Assembly: GCF_003573695.1 (NCBI RefSeq)
Contig: NC_039362.1
Location: 112,199,120 to 112,263,119, forward strand
Length of the DNA: 64,000 nt
Origin: Papaver somniferum
Taxonomy: Eukaryota; Streptophyta; Magnoliopsida; Ranunculales; Papaveraceae
Reading direction: 5' to 3'
Notes under the pieces: model-generated
Seen by the model: the letters and a program-made list of their open reading frames with translations, nothing else
What the model was told of the DNA's origin: nothing
Databases searched by the model: none
Made by a program: the position numbers and the translations under genes
In this document: one piece after another, positions 21,675-32,154 of the stretch
Position numbering within the stretch: the first letter of the stretch is position 1
How the letters are laid out: the number at the start of each line of letters is the position of its first letter

Positions 21675-24049
21675 CAAGTGCATGGACCATTTCAAGCAGT
21701 ATGATGCAGCAACTAGGATACTTCAAAATACAAAAGCAGATGTGACATCTGAGTAGCAGTCAGGCAAGAAGATGAGTAATAACTCTTAGATGATATACTT
21801 TGACCATCACCAGCCCATTACTTCTTGCAAGAGAATTCAATTTTGTGAACCAATAGGTAGTCAAACCAAAAAATAGGTGTTGCCCTTAGTCTGAGGTAAC
21901 GTCAGAATAAGAAATACAATGATAAACCCATCCTCTTAGAACAATTGACAATATCCGATCATCTTGTAACTCATTATGGCTCCCCTACTTTCTCTACTTC
22001 AACTAACTTCAGCAAACTAAAGAAGAAGTAACTTATTAAAGTACTATGAATTATGGAACACACATAACACATCAACAAGGAAGGATAAAAGATAAAGAAT
22101 TACAGGATGCACACATAATCATCTGCAGATTCAACAAAGAGAACTTCAATCTATGATGCAGTACCAAACCAATTCCAAATCCCACTCTTCATCCTCAACT
22201 TCACCATTAAAACACGCAAGATTTTCAACAAGACGCAAGTGAAGACCGTCTTGAAGTAAGAATTGAGTCATGAGTATGAATATGACCAATTTTAGGCACT
22301 AGCTTTGTGCAACAAAATTCACCAACAATAATCTCAACCTTCTGTTGAATCTATTTAGTGGAACAACTTTAACTTGCCATCTAACTAGTACACTTGTGGT
22401 AGACTCTAACATGCTCATATGACCAATTTTAGGCACTAGCTTTGTGAAACAAAATTCACCAACAATAATCTCAACCTTATGTTGAATCTATTCAGTGGAA
22501 CAACTTTAGCTTTCCATCTAACTAGTACACTTGTGGTAGACTCTAACATGCTCATACTCAAATAGCATCATAAATCAAGAACAATAAATCTGGGTTAAGA
22601 AATTAGATATAAAAACTGATTATGATGAAGAAACAAAGTATGAATAGGAAACTGAACCTTGTTGAGGTAGTAAATCATAAATCGAACACATAAAATCAAA
22701 TCTAAAGTAATCAAAAGATCAAATTCGAGATTACCATCTTTGACCTAGTTTTCTAGACGAAAAAGAAAAACCAAATTCTAGATCTGTGAATATGCTTGAT
22801 TCAATTTGAATACGTAGATGTGAAGCACCAGGATCAAGTCAAATTCCACACTTAAAAGCCACCGATAACAAATCTTCAGATAAACTCCATGACTCTTTAA
22901 ACCAAACCTCCATTAACAAGAAAGATCAAACCTGATGTTGCTAGAAATGCAGAAACGAAAACCTAATTCAATGTCAATATACATCTTTTAATAGAGTAAA
23001 ATCGAACGAATCACACTAATGAATTTGATTATTGAGTTGCACGACAGCAGAAGAATTTGGTGAAAAACATAAGCTTTGGAGATGAATTAAAGAATTTAAG
23101 ATTCAACAGAAAAAGGATCGATACTCCTGAGAATTTTAGTTCTCAAAATTGATACCATGATATATTTGTAATATCTACATCTCTGCAATACGGTTTGATC
23201 AATATAATTGATTGAATAAGAAAGATGGATTCTTACAGAATGATCAATTGAGTTTATATACTCAACTGTTGTAACCAGCACTTCCACTCTCACGTGTGTA
23301 TTGTACACTTACATGGCTCTCAGCTCACAAGTTTGCAGAAAACACTCACTTTGATCCTACTATAAACAATAATGCCCTTTCTTCATCCTATAACCCATCA
23401 AAATAAAAATTAGTTTCTTAAAATGTTGAAAAATTTCATACCTGGAATTGTTATCGACAGCTTTTTTTCCTTTGTTGTCTATTCCCAAGCTTTATTATAC
23501 TATATGGAAAAAAAAAATCAAACAAGACAACATGGTCAGTAAACGAAGAGTAGCAAGAGATGAGGGTGGGATTTTTTAAATCTTATTGGGACCCCAAACA
23601 ATAATCAACGGTTAGATTTTGTTGGTCCATCAGTTTTGGTCCACCTTTAGCTTCTTTGTAATAAGAGAAGACATCAACTTACACAAAAGATTGTGTAAAG
23701 AGAAATGAAATTGTTGAAAAGTTTCTTCACTTGAGATAGATAAAGATTAAAAGAAACATTAGAGACTGAACTATAAAGAGTACGGAGAAGTGACATGCAC
23801 GGGTACAGTGTACAGTGGATGTAGGATTAACGAGATCAAATAATAAAAATACTAACAACTCTTTTGTTTTTGTTTTGATTTTTTTCTTTTGTCTTTTTGA
23901 CGAATGTTTTTATCGAAAATTACAACTTTGAGTTTTCAAACTATATACGGAACACTGTTTAAATTTAAGGATATTGTTGCTCCATAAAATTACTATGACT
24001 TGGGCATTATTGAGGTTCGTGCCGCAGTTGTAGGTAACTGGTTCAAGAC
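21675..24049. other. Non-coding stretch of X with no recognised gene
   Basis: A/T-rich DNA with only short ORFs and no protein signature I can name. It holds the 137-bp duplication at 22282-22555. Its base composition and lack of LTR features suggest ordinary intergenic or intronic DNA. Confidence 0.5.
22282..22555 (+). repeat. 137-bp tandem duplication
   Basis: Two head-to-tail copies (22282-22418 and 22419-22555) starting ATGACCAATTTTAGGCACTAG and ending CTCTAACATGCTCAT, with about six differences. No coding is visible. Confidence 0.92.
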
Positions 24050-24240
24050 TATTAATACAGAAATTCTTCATGAATTGTGGGAAAAACCCACATAAAAACC
24101 GTGTAGTCACATCTTTTCTTATTGTGAGGCCCAAAGGTGGGTACCTGCTAATCCCAAAAGGTGGGCCTCACCTTTATGTGTGAGAGAAACGGTTTTTATG
24201 TGCTTTTTAATGCGGTCCGTGAAGAATAACTCCTATTAAT
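24050..24240. mobile_element. Foldback MITE-like element
   Basis: The two halves are imperfect inverted repeats over most of their length: ATTCTTCATG...CACATAAAAACCGT...GTGAGGCCCA on the left, and the reverse complement of ATGTGTGAG..ACGGTTTTTATGTG...CGTGAAGAAT on the right. The tip contains GGCCCAAAGGTGGG opposite CCCAAAAGGTGGGCC. Flanking TATTAAT occurs at 24050-24056 and 24234-24240 and may be the target duplication. No coding capacity. Confidence 0.6.
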
Positions 24241-24554
24241 GAACATCCGAGAGAGCCAACTCTATTGGAAGTGGAGAAACTAGGATTTCATGTTTCATTG
24301 GTTTGACTAATTTCACCTCTTCTTCTCTTTAAGCTAAGATTCTGGAATTGATCCTGAAGACACAACATAAGGGGAAATCCAAAAATTGTAAACGTATTTG
24401 GAGTTTTGGAATGGAAAATCAATGGAATAAAATTCACAAGATAAACTCCAAGATAAAGTGACTAAAGAATTACATTCATATTCTCTCTTATTTAATCAAG
24501 AAATTCCTTTATACAACCAACAAACTATTGTATAAAAAGGTGTTTAAATTGTGA
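24241..24554. other. Non-coding stretch, nothing recognised
   Basis: A/T-rich sequence between the foldback element and the thionin-like remnant. It may include the 3' UTR of the latter on the minus strand. No gene supported. Confidence 0.4.
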
Positions 24555-24950
24555 TTACTTAGCACAATAAGAATTAATACAATGTTCAACATGGTCTTCG
24601 CGTATGTTTCAAAAAAGTCTCCGCGAAGATCCTGAATGCTTTTGTTGGTGCAGTTTGAGGCAGCACAACCAAGCTTGCAGCAGTCACCGTAAGACTCTAT
24701 CTTGTTAGAAGGAGTCCTGCTGAAAATACATTTCTGCGAGTAAGTAAACGGGGCATTCAAACATTCCATTGTCAGGACGAGTTATAGCACATGTCATCAA
24801 ACATCTTACAAACCAATCCTTGCCAAATGCAGAACTCCTCCCTGGAACATTCCCGACATTACTATTACGATCTTCACATTTTTCCCTTCCATTTGTAGGG
24901 TTTGAACTTCCTAGCCCATGACAGAATGACATTACATTTGTAGAGGTCAA
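24555..24950 (-). pseudogene. Thionin-like Cys-rich peptide remnant
   Basis: On the minus strand two overlapping frames hold a Cys-rich region (KCEDR..., RCLMTC) and then CCKLGCAASNC, which resembles the conserved C-terminal prodomain signature of plant thionin precursors. After a T-run a third frame gives a Cys-containing ending and a stop at 24555-24557. Thionins are small secreted antimicrobial peptides released from a precursor with an acidic C-terminal prodomain. I cannot see a signal peptide, and the frame changes at about 24750 and 24610, so this is a broken copy or a gene whose introns I misplace. The family call rests mainly on one motif. Confidence 0.4.
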
Positions 24951-25154
24951 ATAATAATTCCCTAAGCAATTTCACAAAGAATAATTCCTTTTGAGAATCA
25001 ATGAGAGCATACAAATGGAAATGAATCTTTGCAATAAAAATGTCATCATATTCGTTCATATGGATCACAATACCAATTAAATCGGCTTCCTTTGTTCCGT
25101 TTTTTTCCAGCGGGCACAGAGAATGAGGCAGTCACCAAAGTTTTGTAATATAGG
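24951..25154. other. Short non-coding interval
   Basis: Nothing recognised except that its last bases (AAACT, 25155-25159 just outside) form the left flank of element D. Confidence 0.4.
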
Positions 25155-25159
25155 AAACT

Positions 25160-25479
25160 TGTTGGAAATATTAAACCAAGAGTATGGTTTTTTGATCAAC
25201 TAGTACAAGTTGACTCTGATTCGGTGAAGTAACTAGTTGAAGTTGACACGGTGTGTCATACTTGAAGATGAAGAAAACTTGAGAAACAAGTTGTTTTGGT
25301 TCTAAAAGAGTTCTTTATTTAGAGTTTGATTTTATTAGGAAAGTGTCTTTGCTTAGTCGTCAAGTTTGTTAAACTATAAATAGGTTGTTGATCCATGAGA
25401 ATTAATACACCAAAAATTATTATCAATGTAGTCTTTTGTGCTTCCGCGTTTATGCTCTCCTCTTTTGCTCGATCCTAGA
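25160..25479 (+). repeat. D 5' LTR
   Basis: 320 bases; about a dozen single-base differences from the 3' LTR by eye. The terminal dinucleotide has mutated from CA to GA. Confidence 0.88.
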
Positions 25480-26061
25480 TATGATATCAGCAAAAGGTGA
25501 GAGAGAGGAGAGTGAAAGAGAGTTAGAAAAGGATCATAGTTCTTACGTAAAAAAAAATGACGCAAGTCTTGCACGAATTGAGATAAACAAGGAAACAGAG
25601 TTATGCTGCGACATTGTTAAGAGATTTGGGGGTTTCAAGACGACCTAAAAAAATCAGGACTTAAAGGTGCCGTCGAGGTGTTTGGCTTAAGAAATTTGGG
25701 TTATTACGAACACAAGTTTGAAGAAGATTTTGAATGCAAGTAGGAGACAGAAGTTTTTTCGTACAAGCAAAAACTAATGGATGTTGGCAGAGAAGAAAGG
25801 AGGAAGTTGTGTGGGTTGGAAGTGACAAGAAACAAAGCTGTGAACAGTTAGAGACCAAGAAAGAAAGAATAAAGCTTGGTCGAGTCTTTTGATGCTGACG
25901 GTGGTTGTTGATGCAGCAAAAACCCTTGATTTCCTTTAAAGTAAAAAATCATCACATCTCTTACCCATCTTTACTCATAACAACTTTACTCGCGTTATTG
26001 GAATTGCCTTACTTCTCAACTCATAGGTTTCTTTACACTAATTAACTTTACTCGTAGTATG

Positions 26062-26437
26062 TGTTGAAAGGTGAATTTGATTTTGTTCCTACCCATCCTA
26101 GCCACACCAAATGACCTCACACTTCCAAATGCGGTAAGAGAGAGAGTCCCCCCCTTTCCATTGTACCTTTCCTTTTTTTTTATGGGCTTTCATAAAAGCC
26201 CCCCTTTTTTACTACATGATGACACATGTCCTAACACCTCTCAATTACTCTTAATGCCATTCTTTAACATAACCTTTCCCTTCTTCATTAATTCCTCTCT
26301 TGTCCTCCCATCTTCATGGGTATTTCCTACTTGGACTTGGGTTTAGTCCCCTAGTCCTCATACCGCAACCCAAGCTCACCTCTATTCTTAGGGGCACCCC
26401 CAACTCGTTAAGGGGGTATTTTTTTCATGTATCAACA
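26062..26437 (-). repeat. E 3' LTR (left in the window)
   Basis: 376 bases, on the plus strand from TGTTGAAAGGTGAATTTG to CATGTATCAACA. It is nearly identical to the other LTR and includes the AGAGAGAGAGTCCCCCC tract. Confidence 0.9.
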
Positions 26438-26447
26438 TTAGTCCCCT

Positions 26448-26482
26448 GACTATTGGATTAATTATCAGATAATCCAATAGTC
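26448..26482. promoter_or_regulatory. Perfect 13-bp inverted repeat beside E 3' LTR
   Basis: GACTATTGGATTA and TAATCCAATAGTC are exact reverse complements with a 9-base loop, 10 bases inside the LTR edge. It could form a stable hairpin near the polypurine tract or act as a transcript end signal. Confidence 0.75.
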
Positions 26483-26656
26483 AAAGAATCTTCTTTTGGG
26501 CGCCTCCCTGTTTTCACAGCAGATTTCGTTATCTCATTGAGTTTGTGATTGTGGGTGACGTTTCGACTCCCCATCGTGCAAAACCTCTCTTTTTTTTCAG
26601 TTTCTGACGGTTACTATTCCACATTCATAACTGCCACGTTCGACCTTGAAACCCCC

Positions 26657-26664
26657 TATATATA
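26657..26664 (+). promoter_or_regulatory. TATA box of the PMD gene in E
   Basis: TATATATA in CCCCCTATATATAGAG, 78 bases before the ATG at 26735. It sits inside E, outside the LTR, on the strand opposite to the element, so the PMD gene appears to have its own promoter. Confidence 0.6.
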
Positions 26665-26734
26665 GAGTTTTCAATCTATTTCTCCTTCAATACTTTCTTT
26701 CTTCCTTCCTTCTAAACGCACCCATACGCTCGCC

Positions 26735-29041
26735 ATGTCTAGTAGTTCTTCTAGCAGTTCGTCATCTGACGAAAGTAATGAGTCCGAACAGCCTAATAGC
26801 GCAGGCTCTGAAGAGCCAGAGCATCCTGATCAGGAAGAGGTCATCTTGCCCGCACCAGCGGATGGTAAGTTATATACGATCGCCGAGTTTACGAGTAGTC
26901 CTGTTTTAAAGCGTGCGCTGAGGTTAAGAAAATTTCACGGAGATAAGCGTGTTTTCCCTCTAGAAGATATTTTTGTTTATCGCCTTTTAAATCCTCCAGT
27001 GCTGCCTTACCCCGCTTCTCCTGGATGGATTATACAACCTGAATCGAAGAGCATGGGTGCTTTTGCATTCAAGACTGTTCCGCGGATGTCCATTCATCGT
27101 GGCGATTGTAACCTTCCCCTTATTGATACTCAGTCTAAGTTTAAGACTCATCCGGTATAGCCACATTGAGCGGCTCGTATGCGTTCCAATCCTGCCCATG
27201 TTGCTGCACTTCAGAAGGCCGGTATCGAGGAAGTTATACACTCGTCTCTTAAACGGGAGGTAAACAGGTACATCCGCGATATAACGCGGCTCTTCTGTCG
27301 TTGGACCCCTCCTGTTCATACCCTTTTCACAGCATGGGGAGAAGCTACCGTCGTTTTGGAGGAAGTAGTCGCTCTTACGGGGTTTCCGATTCATGGTAGT
27401 CACTCATATGAGGAGGCGGCCGTTTTCGGAGCGCTAAATGACGAAGACAAGGAATTGTGTACTTATCTGCTGAAATGCAAAGACGATTCTCGTCGTGAAC
27501 TGGTTTGGAAGACCCAAGTCCCCCCTGAACAGGCTAAAGGCGAGGAGGCCGCTCACAAAAAGGAGACTCCATCGTCCTCCAAGAAGGGGAAAGCCAAATG
27601 GGTAGAAGAGAGGAAGGCGCCTCCTAAACACTCATCCGGTGATCGACTATTGTCCAGCTCTTTTCGCGCGTATGAGGCGGCTCATGGCTCGTCCGATGTA
27701 CCAGAAACTGATTCCGAGTGGGTTATCAAGGTTAACCGTCGTGCTTCTTTTTCCCTCTGGTTGAAGTATTGGGCTCCCTAGATCGTTGACAAGAAGGTTC
27801 TCCCCTGTAAACGCAAGGATAAGAATCCCCGCGCGGAGTTATCCACTTTCATCTTGTTTTGGCTCTGTCATGATGTGTTCGAATACAGTCCCCAGGATAC
27901 CATTAAAGGTGAGCTTGTGCCGATGGCAGTGTTGTTATCCCGCGGGATTTATTTTCCACTCGAGCCGATGTTCTTAGAAGGCTTATACCGCCATCTTTAT
28001 CTGTTCTGTCGAGATCTCCATACGGTAGGTTCATCTCATAAGATTGAGACCTACATCCCGGCTTCCTTCATGCAGGCCCGGTACTGGGAACATGCTCCTC
28101 CGTGCGCGCCAGAGCCAAATGACCTCGTCGTTCATCATGAAGAAGATGTTAAACAGGATGACGGTTCAGTTAAGAAACTTCCTGTTGTGTACGGCTATCC
28201 ACGGATGGCTCTATGGAACTTGAAGGGGAAGATACCGAAGGGCGATTTAGGCAGGCATTTGGATGTAGCCAGGGATTTTGAACCATTCCCTTACCAAGAC
28301 GGTCATTCAGGTCCGACGCATTACGATTTTCTCACTCCTTTCGACACAGAATTGGATTCTTCAAAGCCCTTATCGGAAGCAGATTTTGATTCGGCGATGG
28401 TTGTGTTACCCGGTTATCTTCTTGGTTTCTATGCCGGTAAGTTTATCACCATATCGTATAATCCTGATCGCGCAGCTCGGGAAGTAGGGTTCGATCAAGG
28501 GGTCCCTCATAGGTTCCCTCCTCCAAACAGTTCTAACGCCGAGGACATTGTTGCTAGCTTCAACCGTTACGTCTTCAAAGGGCCGACTCGTTTATCTGAT
28601 CGAGGGATCGATTTTTCGTTCAAGCAGCCCGTCTCCGCGCGGCCTTTGGCGGTTACAGAAAGGGCTCACGAGTATCATGATTTTTTAAGGCGTCGAGCTC
28701 TAAACTTTCTTTTGCGTGAATCATCTCCTCCTCTTGATCTGACTGTCCAAGATCTTCGGGAACTCCATGCGTCTGGCAGGATCAAGCTTGACGATGTTGT
28801 GGCTGCTGAGCATCGCCTTGTTCCCGCTAACAAAGGTCGCTCGTATCATGTGGTGACTTCTTGGGCCCCGCCCGAGGGTCATGAACCTGTGAATCCAAAG
28901 AAGGGGTCGTTCTCCGATCGAAAATCCCCTCGGTTGAACGTGAAGACGTCTGCTAGTCCTTCAGCGCCCCAGGTACTCGTTATTTCCTTCACCTTGATTT
29001 TTCCTGTTATTCATCATGTTTCCACGCTTTATTTTGATTGA
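26735..29041 (+). pseudogene. Plant mobile domain (PMD) protein gene carried by E, first exon
   Basis: A single frame runs from ATG 26735 for about 2.2 kb, broken only by three in-frame stops (TAG about 27158, TGA about 27167, TAG 27779-27781). Residues 1-30 are a Ser/Glu-rich low-complexity tail. From about residue 190 the PMD appears: TRLFCRWTPPVHTLFTAWGE, then VVLEEVVALTGFPIHG, the conserved core of the aminotransferase-like/plant mobile domain family. A Lys-rich linker and a longer domain (SFSLWLKYWAP to about residue 740) follow. At 28974 CCCAG|GTACTC is a good splice donor, so the native exon probably ends there; the stop at 29041 would be intronic. PMD proteins include host MAIN/MAIL1 and many transposon-borne copies. 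The stops make this copy a pseudogene. Confidence 0.7.
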
Positions 29042-30587
29042 GATGGATACCGGAAATCACTTCCCCAGGGAGCCCCTCCTTCCAATCGCCTAGGGTGGAA
29101 AGCCCCTTCTTACGTGATAGAGGAATACTTAAATATGCCCGAGTGTGATTGGACGGAGAGCAGTTTGAAGAAAAAGGCTAGGCGGGAGGCGAATCAGTCT
29201 TCTGCTCTGCGTCCTTGTTCCTCTGCTAATATTGCGCCTTTTCAGCCTCGTTAAAGTCATCGGAGGAGCGCGTCGCAGCCCCCGAGGAATGCGAGCGGCA
29301 GTCCAACTCCTTCATTTGTAGACCAGTTGAGAGATTTGAAAGTTATCCTTCCTCCAGGGGCTGGATGGGTGTCGTCGCGCCTTCACATATCGTCGATTCA
29401 CCCTCTTATGGATGAAACCGTTCGTGGCCAGGGTGAACTTCCGGTGTCTCCCAGTGCCGTTCTGTAATCAATGAGTCCTTCTGGGTCTAGTCGGTCCTCA
29501 TCCCACGTGGCATTAGACGTCAATGATTCTGCAGGTAGTTTCTTATTTAATACGTGTCTTTCTTTTTGTTATTCCTCTCTCTTTTCCTTCCCCCTCTCTC
29601 TTATTTTTTTCTTATAAATCTAAGTTGGTCTTTCGCGATGGTGGATATTTTTCACTTGTCAGGTTCCACTAGTGACTCTGAGTCCTCTTCTAGTTCCTCC
29701 GCGTCTCGCCCTAAGGTTACCGATACTCCGCTAGGCTCGTCAATTCCCTAGGTTAGTTATTCTTCTCTTCTCTCTTCCATTATTATTGTGTTGTTTTGTT
29801 TTTCTGTTTTGACGGATTGCTATCGGTGCTAGGCTATGGGTAAGAAGCGGAAGGAAGTTGTGAAGCCCAATATGGATGGTACTAAGCGTGTCGTTCCCAG
29901 TGGCGACGGATCTGTTAAGCATACTAAAGTGGGCAGCGGTAGATCGTCTGTTCCCCCAGAGAAACAAGTTGATGCTCCCGTTACTAATACATCGAACACC
30001 CCCATTGTGACGGAGACCCTGAGGACGCGCAGTTTCGTTTTCCTTTGGTGGTGAGCGCTGCCGAAGCTGAGGTGGATCCTTCTACTCATACCCTCGTCCA
30101 CAGCTTTTGGGTTCCGACTGTTTTTGCTGCCAACTATAGGGACATCGTCGAGCGCGACGATGGTCATATGGCAAAGGCGGGCCTATTGGGTGTCCCTATC
30201 CTATGCTACATGACTCGAAATCTTCTGGAGATCGCGGACCAGCTTACGCGCGTATGAGATGATCCTATCGATGAGGCGAAGGTGCGTAGCTGGGAAGCTT
30301 CCGTGCAATCTGCGCTCAATGTTTAGTTTCCCATAGCATGGCTAAAGGAACTGTTGGTGAAGGTGAAGAGCCGCAATGATCCTCACGGTCGCCTTACTAG
30401 TCAAATTTCTCAGTTTGAGGAGAGGCTGCAGAGGTGCTCTGAGGCGACTTCTAGCAAGAAGGTAGTGTTGGACTTGCTGCTTATCGACATTGGTTCGACA
30501 AATGACGAGGTATTGCGAGCCGAGGCCGCCGAAGCGAAAGTCCGTGCTGAGCTCGAGGAGAAACGGCAGGAGTTGGAGAAGCTTTAA
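29041..30587 (+). pseudogene. PMD gene, downstream exons with coiled-coil C-terminus
   Basis: Several short open stretches are joined by plausible plant introns: coding about 29049-29535, donor GCAG|GTAGTT (about 29535); acceptor TTGTCAG (about 29662) then Ser-rich coding to 29750; donor TAG|GTTAGT; acceptor GGTGCTAG (about 29833) then a Lys-rich stretch to about 30050. From 30045 the reading continues to a Glu/Ala-rich coiled coil (EVLRAEAAEAKVRAELEEKRQELEKL in parts) ending TAA at 30585-30587. Frame changes and stops (about 29253, 29467, 30257) show decay. Exon borders are my reading. Confidence 0.45.
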
Positions 30588-31211
30588 TTTCCTTGCAGCG
30601 CTCTGATGTTACTTTTTCTTTGTTCTTTTATTTCTCTTTGTTGGACTTGATGTTTATTGTGGGATATTGGTGTCCGGATTAATTTATTTTGCTGGTATTT
30701 CATTATGGGATATTTTGTTGGTGTTTGTATTAATTTCTCTTGTTGCTGATATTTTATTGATTGTTTTATATTCGTGAATACGCATGTAGGGGAGTAGGTA
30801 GAGTCGTTGTTTTTAGTTTGAGGGTTTTGTTATGTAGTAAAGGATTGCTGGGTAGCAAAGGATCGCCATATATTTTTTGAAGACCTGTTTAGGGAGGACG
30901 TTGGTAAACGCGCCTACTCCTCCCTTATTTGTCTTTTTTTCTCTCCTCTCCTCCCCCTTCTTTTTTTTTGAAGGGTTCTGGGTGGGGCGGGCGTTTTCCA
31001 AATGTGCCTGCTTTCCTTCTCATAGGGGCTTTGGGTGGGGCGGGCATTTATTAAACGCGCTTTTTTTGGGTAGAGCGGGTGTTTGTCGAACGCGCCTCTT
31101 TTTATTCAGAGGTGTTCCTAGTGGGACAAGCGTTTATGAAACGCGCCTACTCCTCTCCCCTTATTCATTTCTTTTAGACGCGTTTGTCAGATGCGTCTTC
31201 ATCTACTCTGA
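30588..31211. repeat. Degenerate GC-rich repeats upstream of the 48-bp array
   Basis: The first half is T-rich, the PMD gene's 3' region. From about 30890 a motif GGGTGGGGCGGGCGTTT...AAACGCGCCT recurs four or five times at roughly 55-60-base spacing with variable T/C-rich filler. No coding supported, although a 158-codon frame is open across it by chance. Confidence 0.55.
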
Positions 31212-31985
31212 GACCTTGGTGAATCCATCTGTCAATAAGGCGTTTTTGGCCATCCGGGGACTCTTCATGAGTTTGTCAGTCGATCAGGCGCTTTTGGTTG
31301 TCCTGAGACCTGTGAATTTGTCAGTCGATCAGGCGCCTTTAGTTTTCCTGTGATCTTTTGTGAATTTGTCAGTCAGTCGGGCGCCTTTGGCTGGCCCGAG
31401 TCCTTTTGTGAATTTGTCATTCAATCAGGCGCCTTTGGCTGCCCTGAGACCTTTTGTGAATTTGTCAGTCGATCAGGCTCCTTTGGCTTCCCTGAGACCT
31501 TTTGTGAATTTGTCAGTCGATCAGGCGCCTTTGGCTGCCCTGTGACCTTTTGTGAACTTGTTAGTCAATCGGGCGCCTTTGGCTGCCCCGAGACCTTTTG
31601 CGAGTTTGTCAGTCAATCAGGCGCCTTTGGCTGCCCAGAGACCTTTTGCGAATTTGTCAGTCAATCAGGCGCCTTTGGCTGCCCCGAGACCTTTTGTGAA
31701 TTTGTCAGTCAATCAGGCGCCTTTGGCTGCCCTGAGACCTTTTGTGAACTTGTCAGTCAATCGGGCGCCTTTGGCTGCCCCGAGACCTTTTGTGAATTTG
31801 TCAGTCAATCAGGCGCCTTTGGCTGCCCTGAGACCTTTAGTGAACTTGTCAGTCAATCGGGCGCCTTTGGCTGCCCCGAGACCTTTTGTGAATTTGTCAG
31901 TCGATCAGGCGCCTTTGGCTGCCCTGAGACCTTTTGTGAATTTGTCAGTCAATCAGACGTCTTTGGCTGCCCTGAGACCTTTTGA
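31212..31985. repeat. 48-bp minisatellite in element E, about 15 copies
   Basis: Unit: GAATTTGTCAGTCAATCAGGCG plus CCTTTGGCTGCCCTGAGACCTTTTGT. Because 48 is a multiple of three, two plus-strand frames stay open and mimic proteins with 16-residue repeats (NLSVNQAPLAALRPFV). Units ending GCCCCGAGA with TCGGGCG alternate with units ending GCCCTGAGA with TCAGGCG over 31600-31910, suggesting a 96-bp higher-order unit. It lies just downstream of gag in element orientation. Confidence 0.92.
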
Positions 31986-32154
31986 GGTATCTGTTTGCCA
32001 AATCATGAGAAAGTTCTATTCTTACCAAAAAGGATAGCGTTTAAAATTTGCGGAGCCATGCTCCGCGTTCTTCCTCTCTTTCTTTTCCAGGTTAGTAGCG
32101 AGGGAATGGGTCGTTCTCAATCGTTTGTTTCGCTGTCTCAAGTTCTCCGGCCGC

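Noticed and set aside
23096..23308. Minus-strand 70-codon frame and similar small frames in 21675-24049
   Set aside because: No domain, no codon-use signal visible by eye and no start context; left as unassigned DNA.
31350..32037. Two overlapping open frames of 211 and 161 codons with 16-residue repeats
   Set aside because: They are produced by the 48-bp tandem repeat, whose length is a multiple of three. Two frames are open at once and nothing supports translation.
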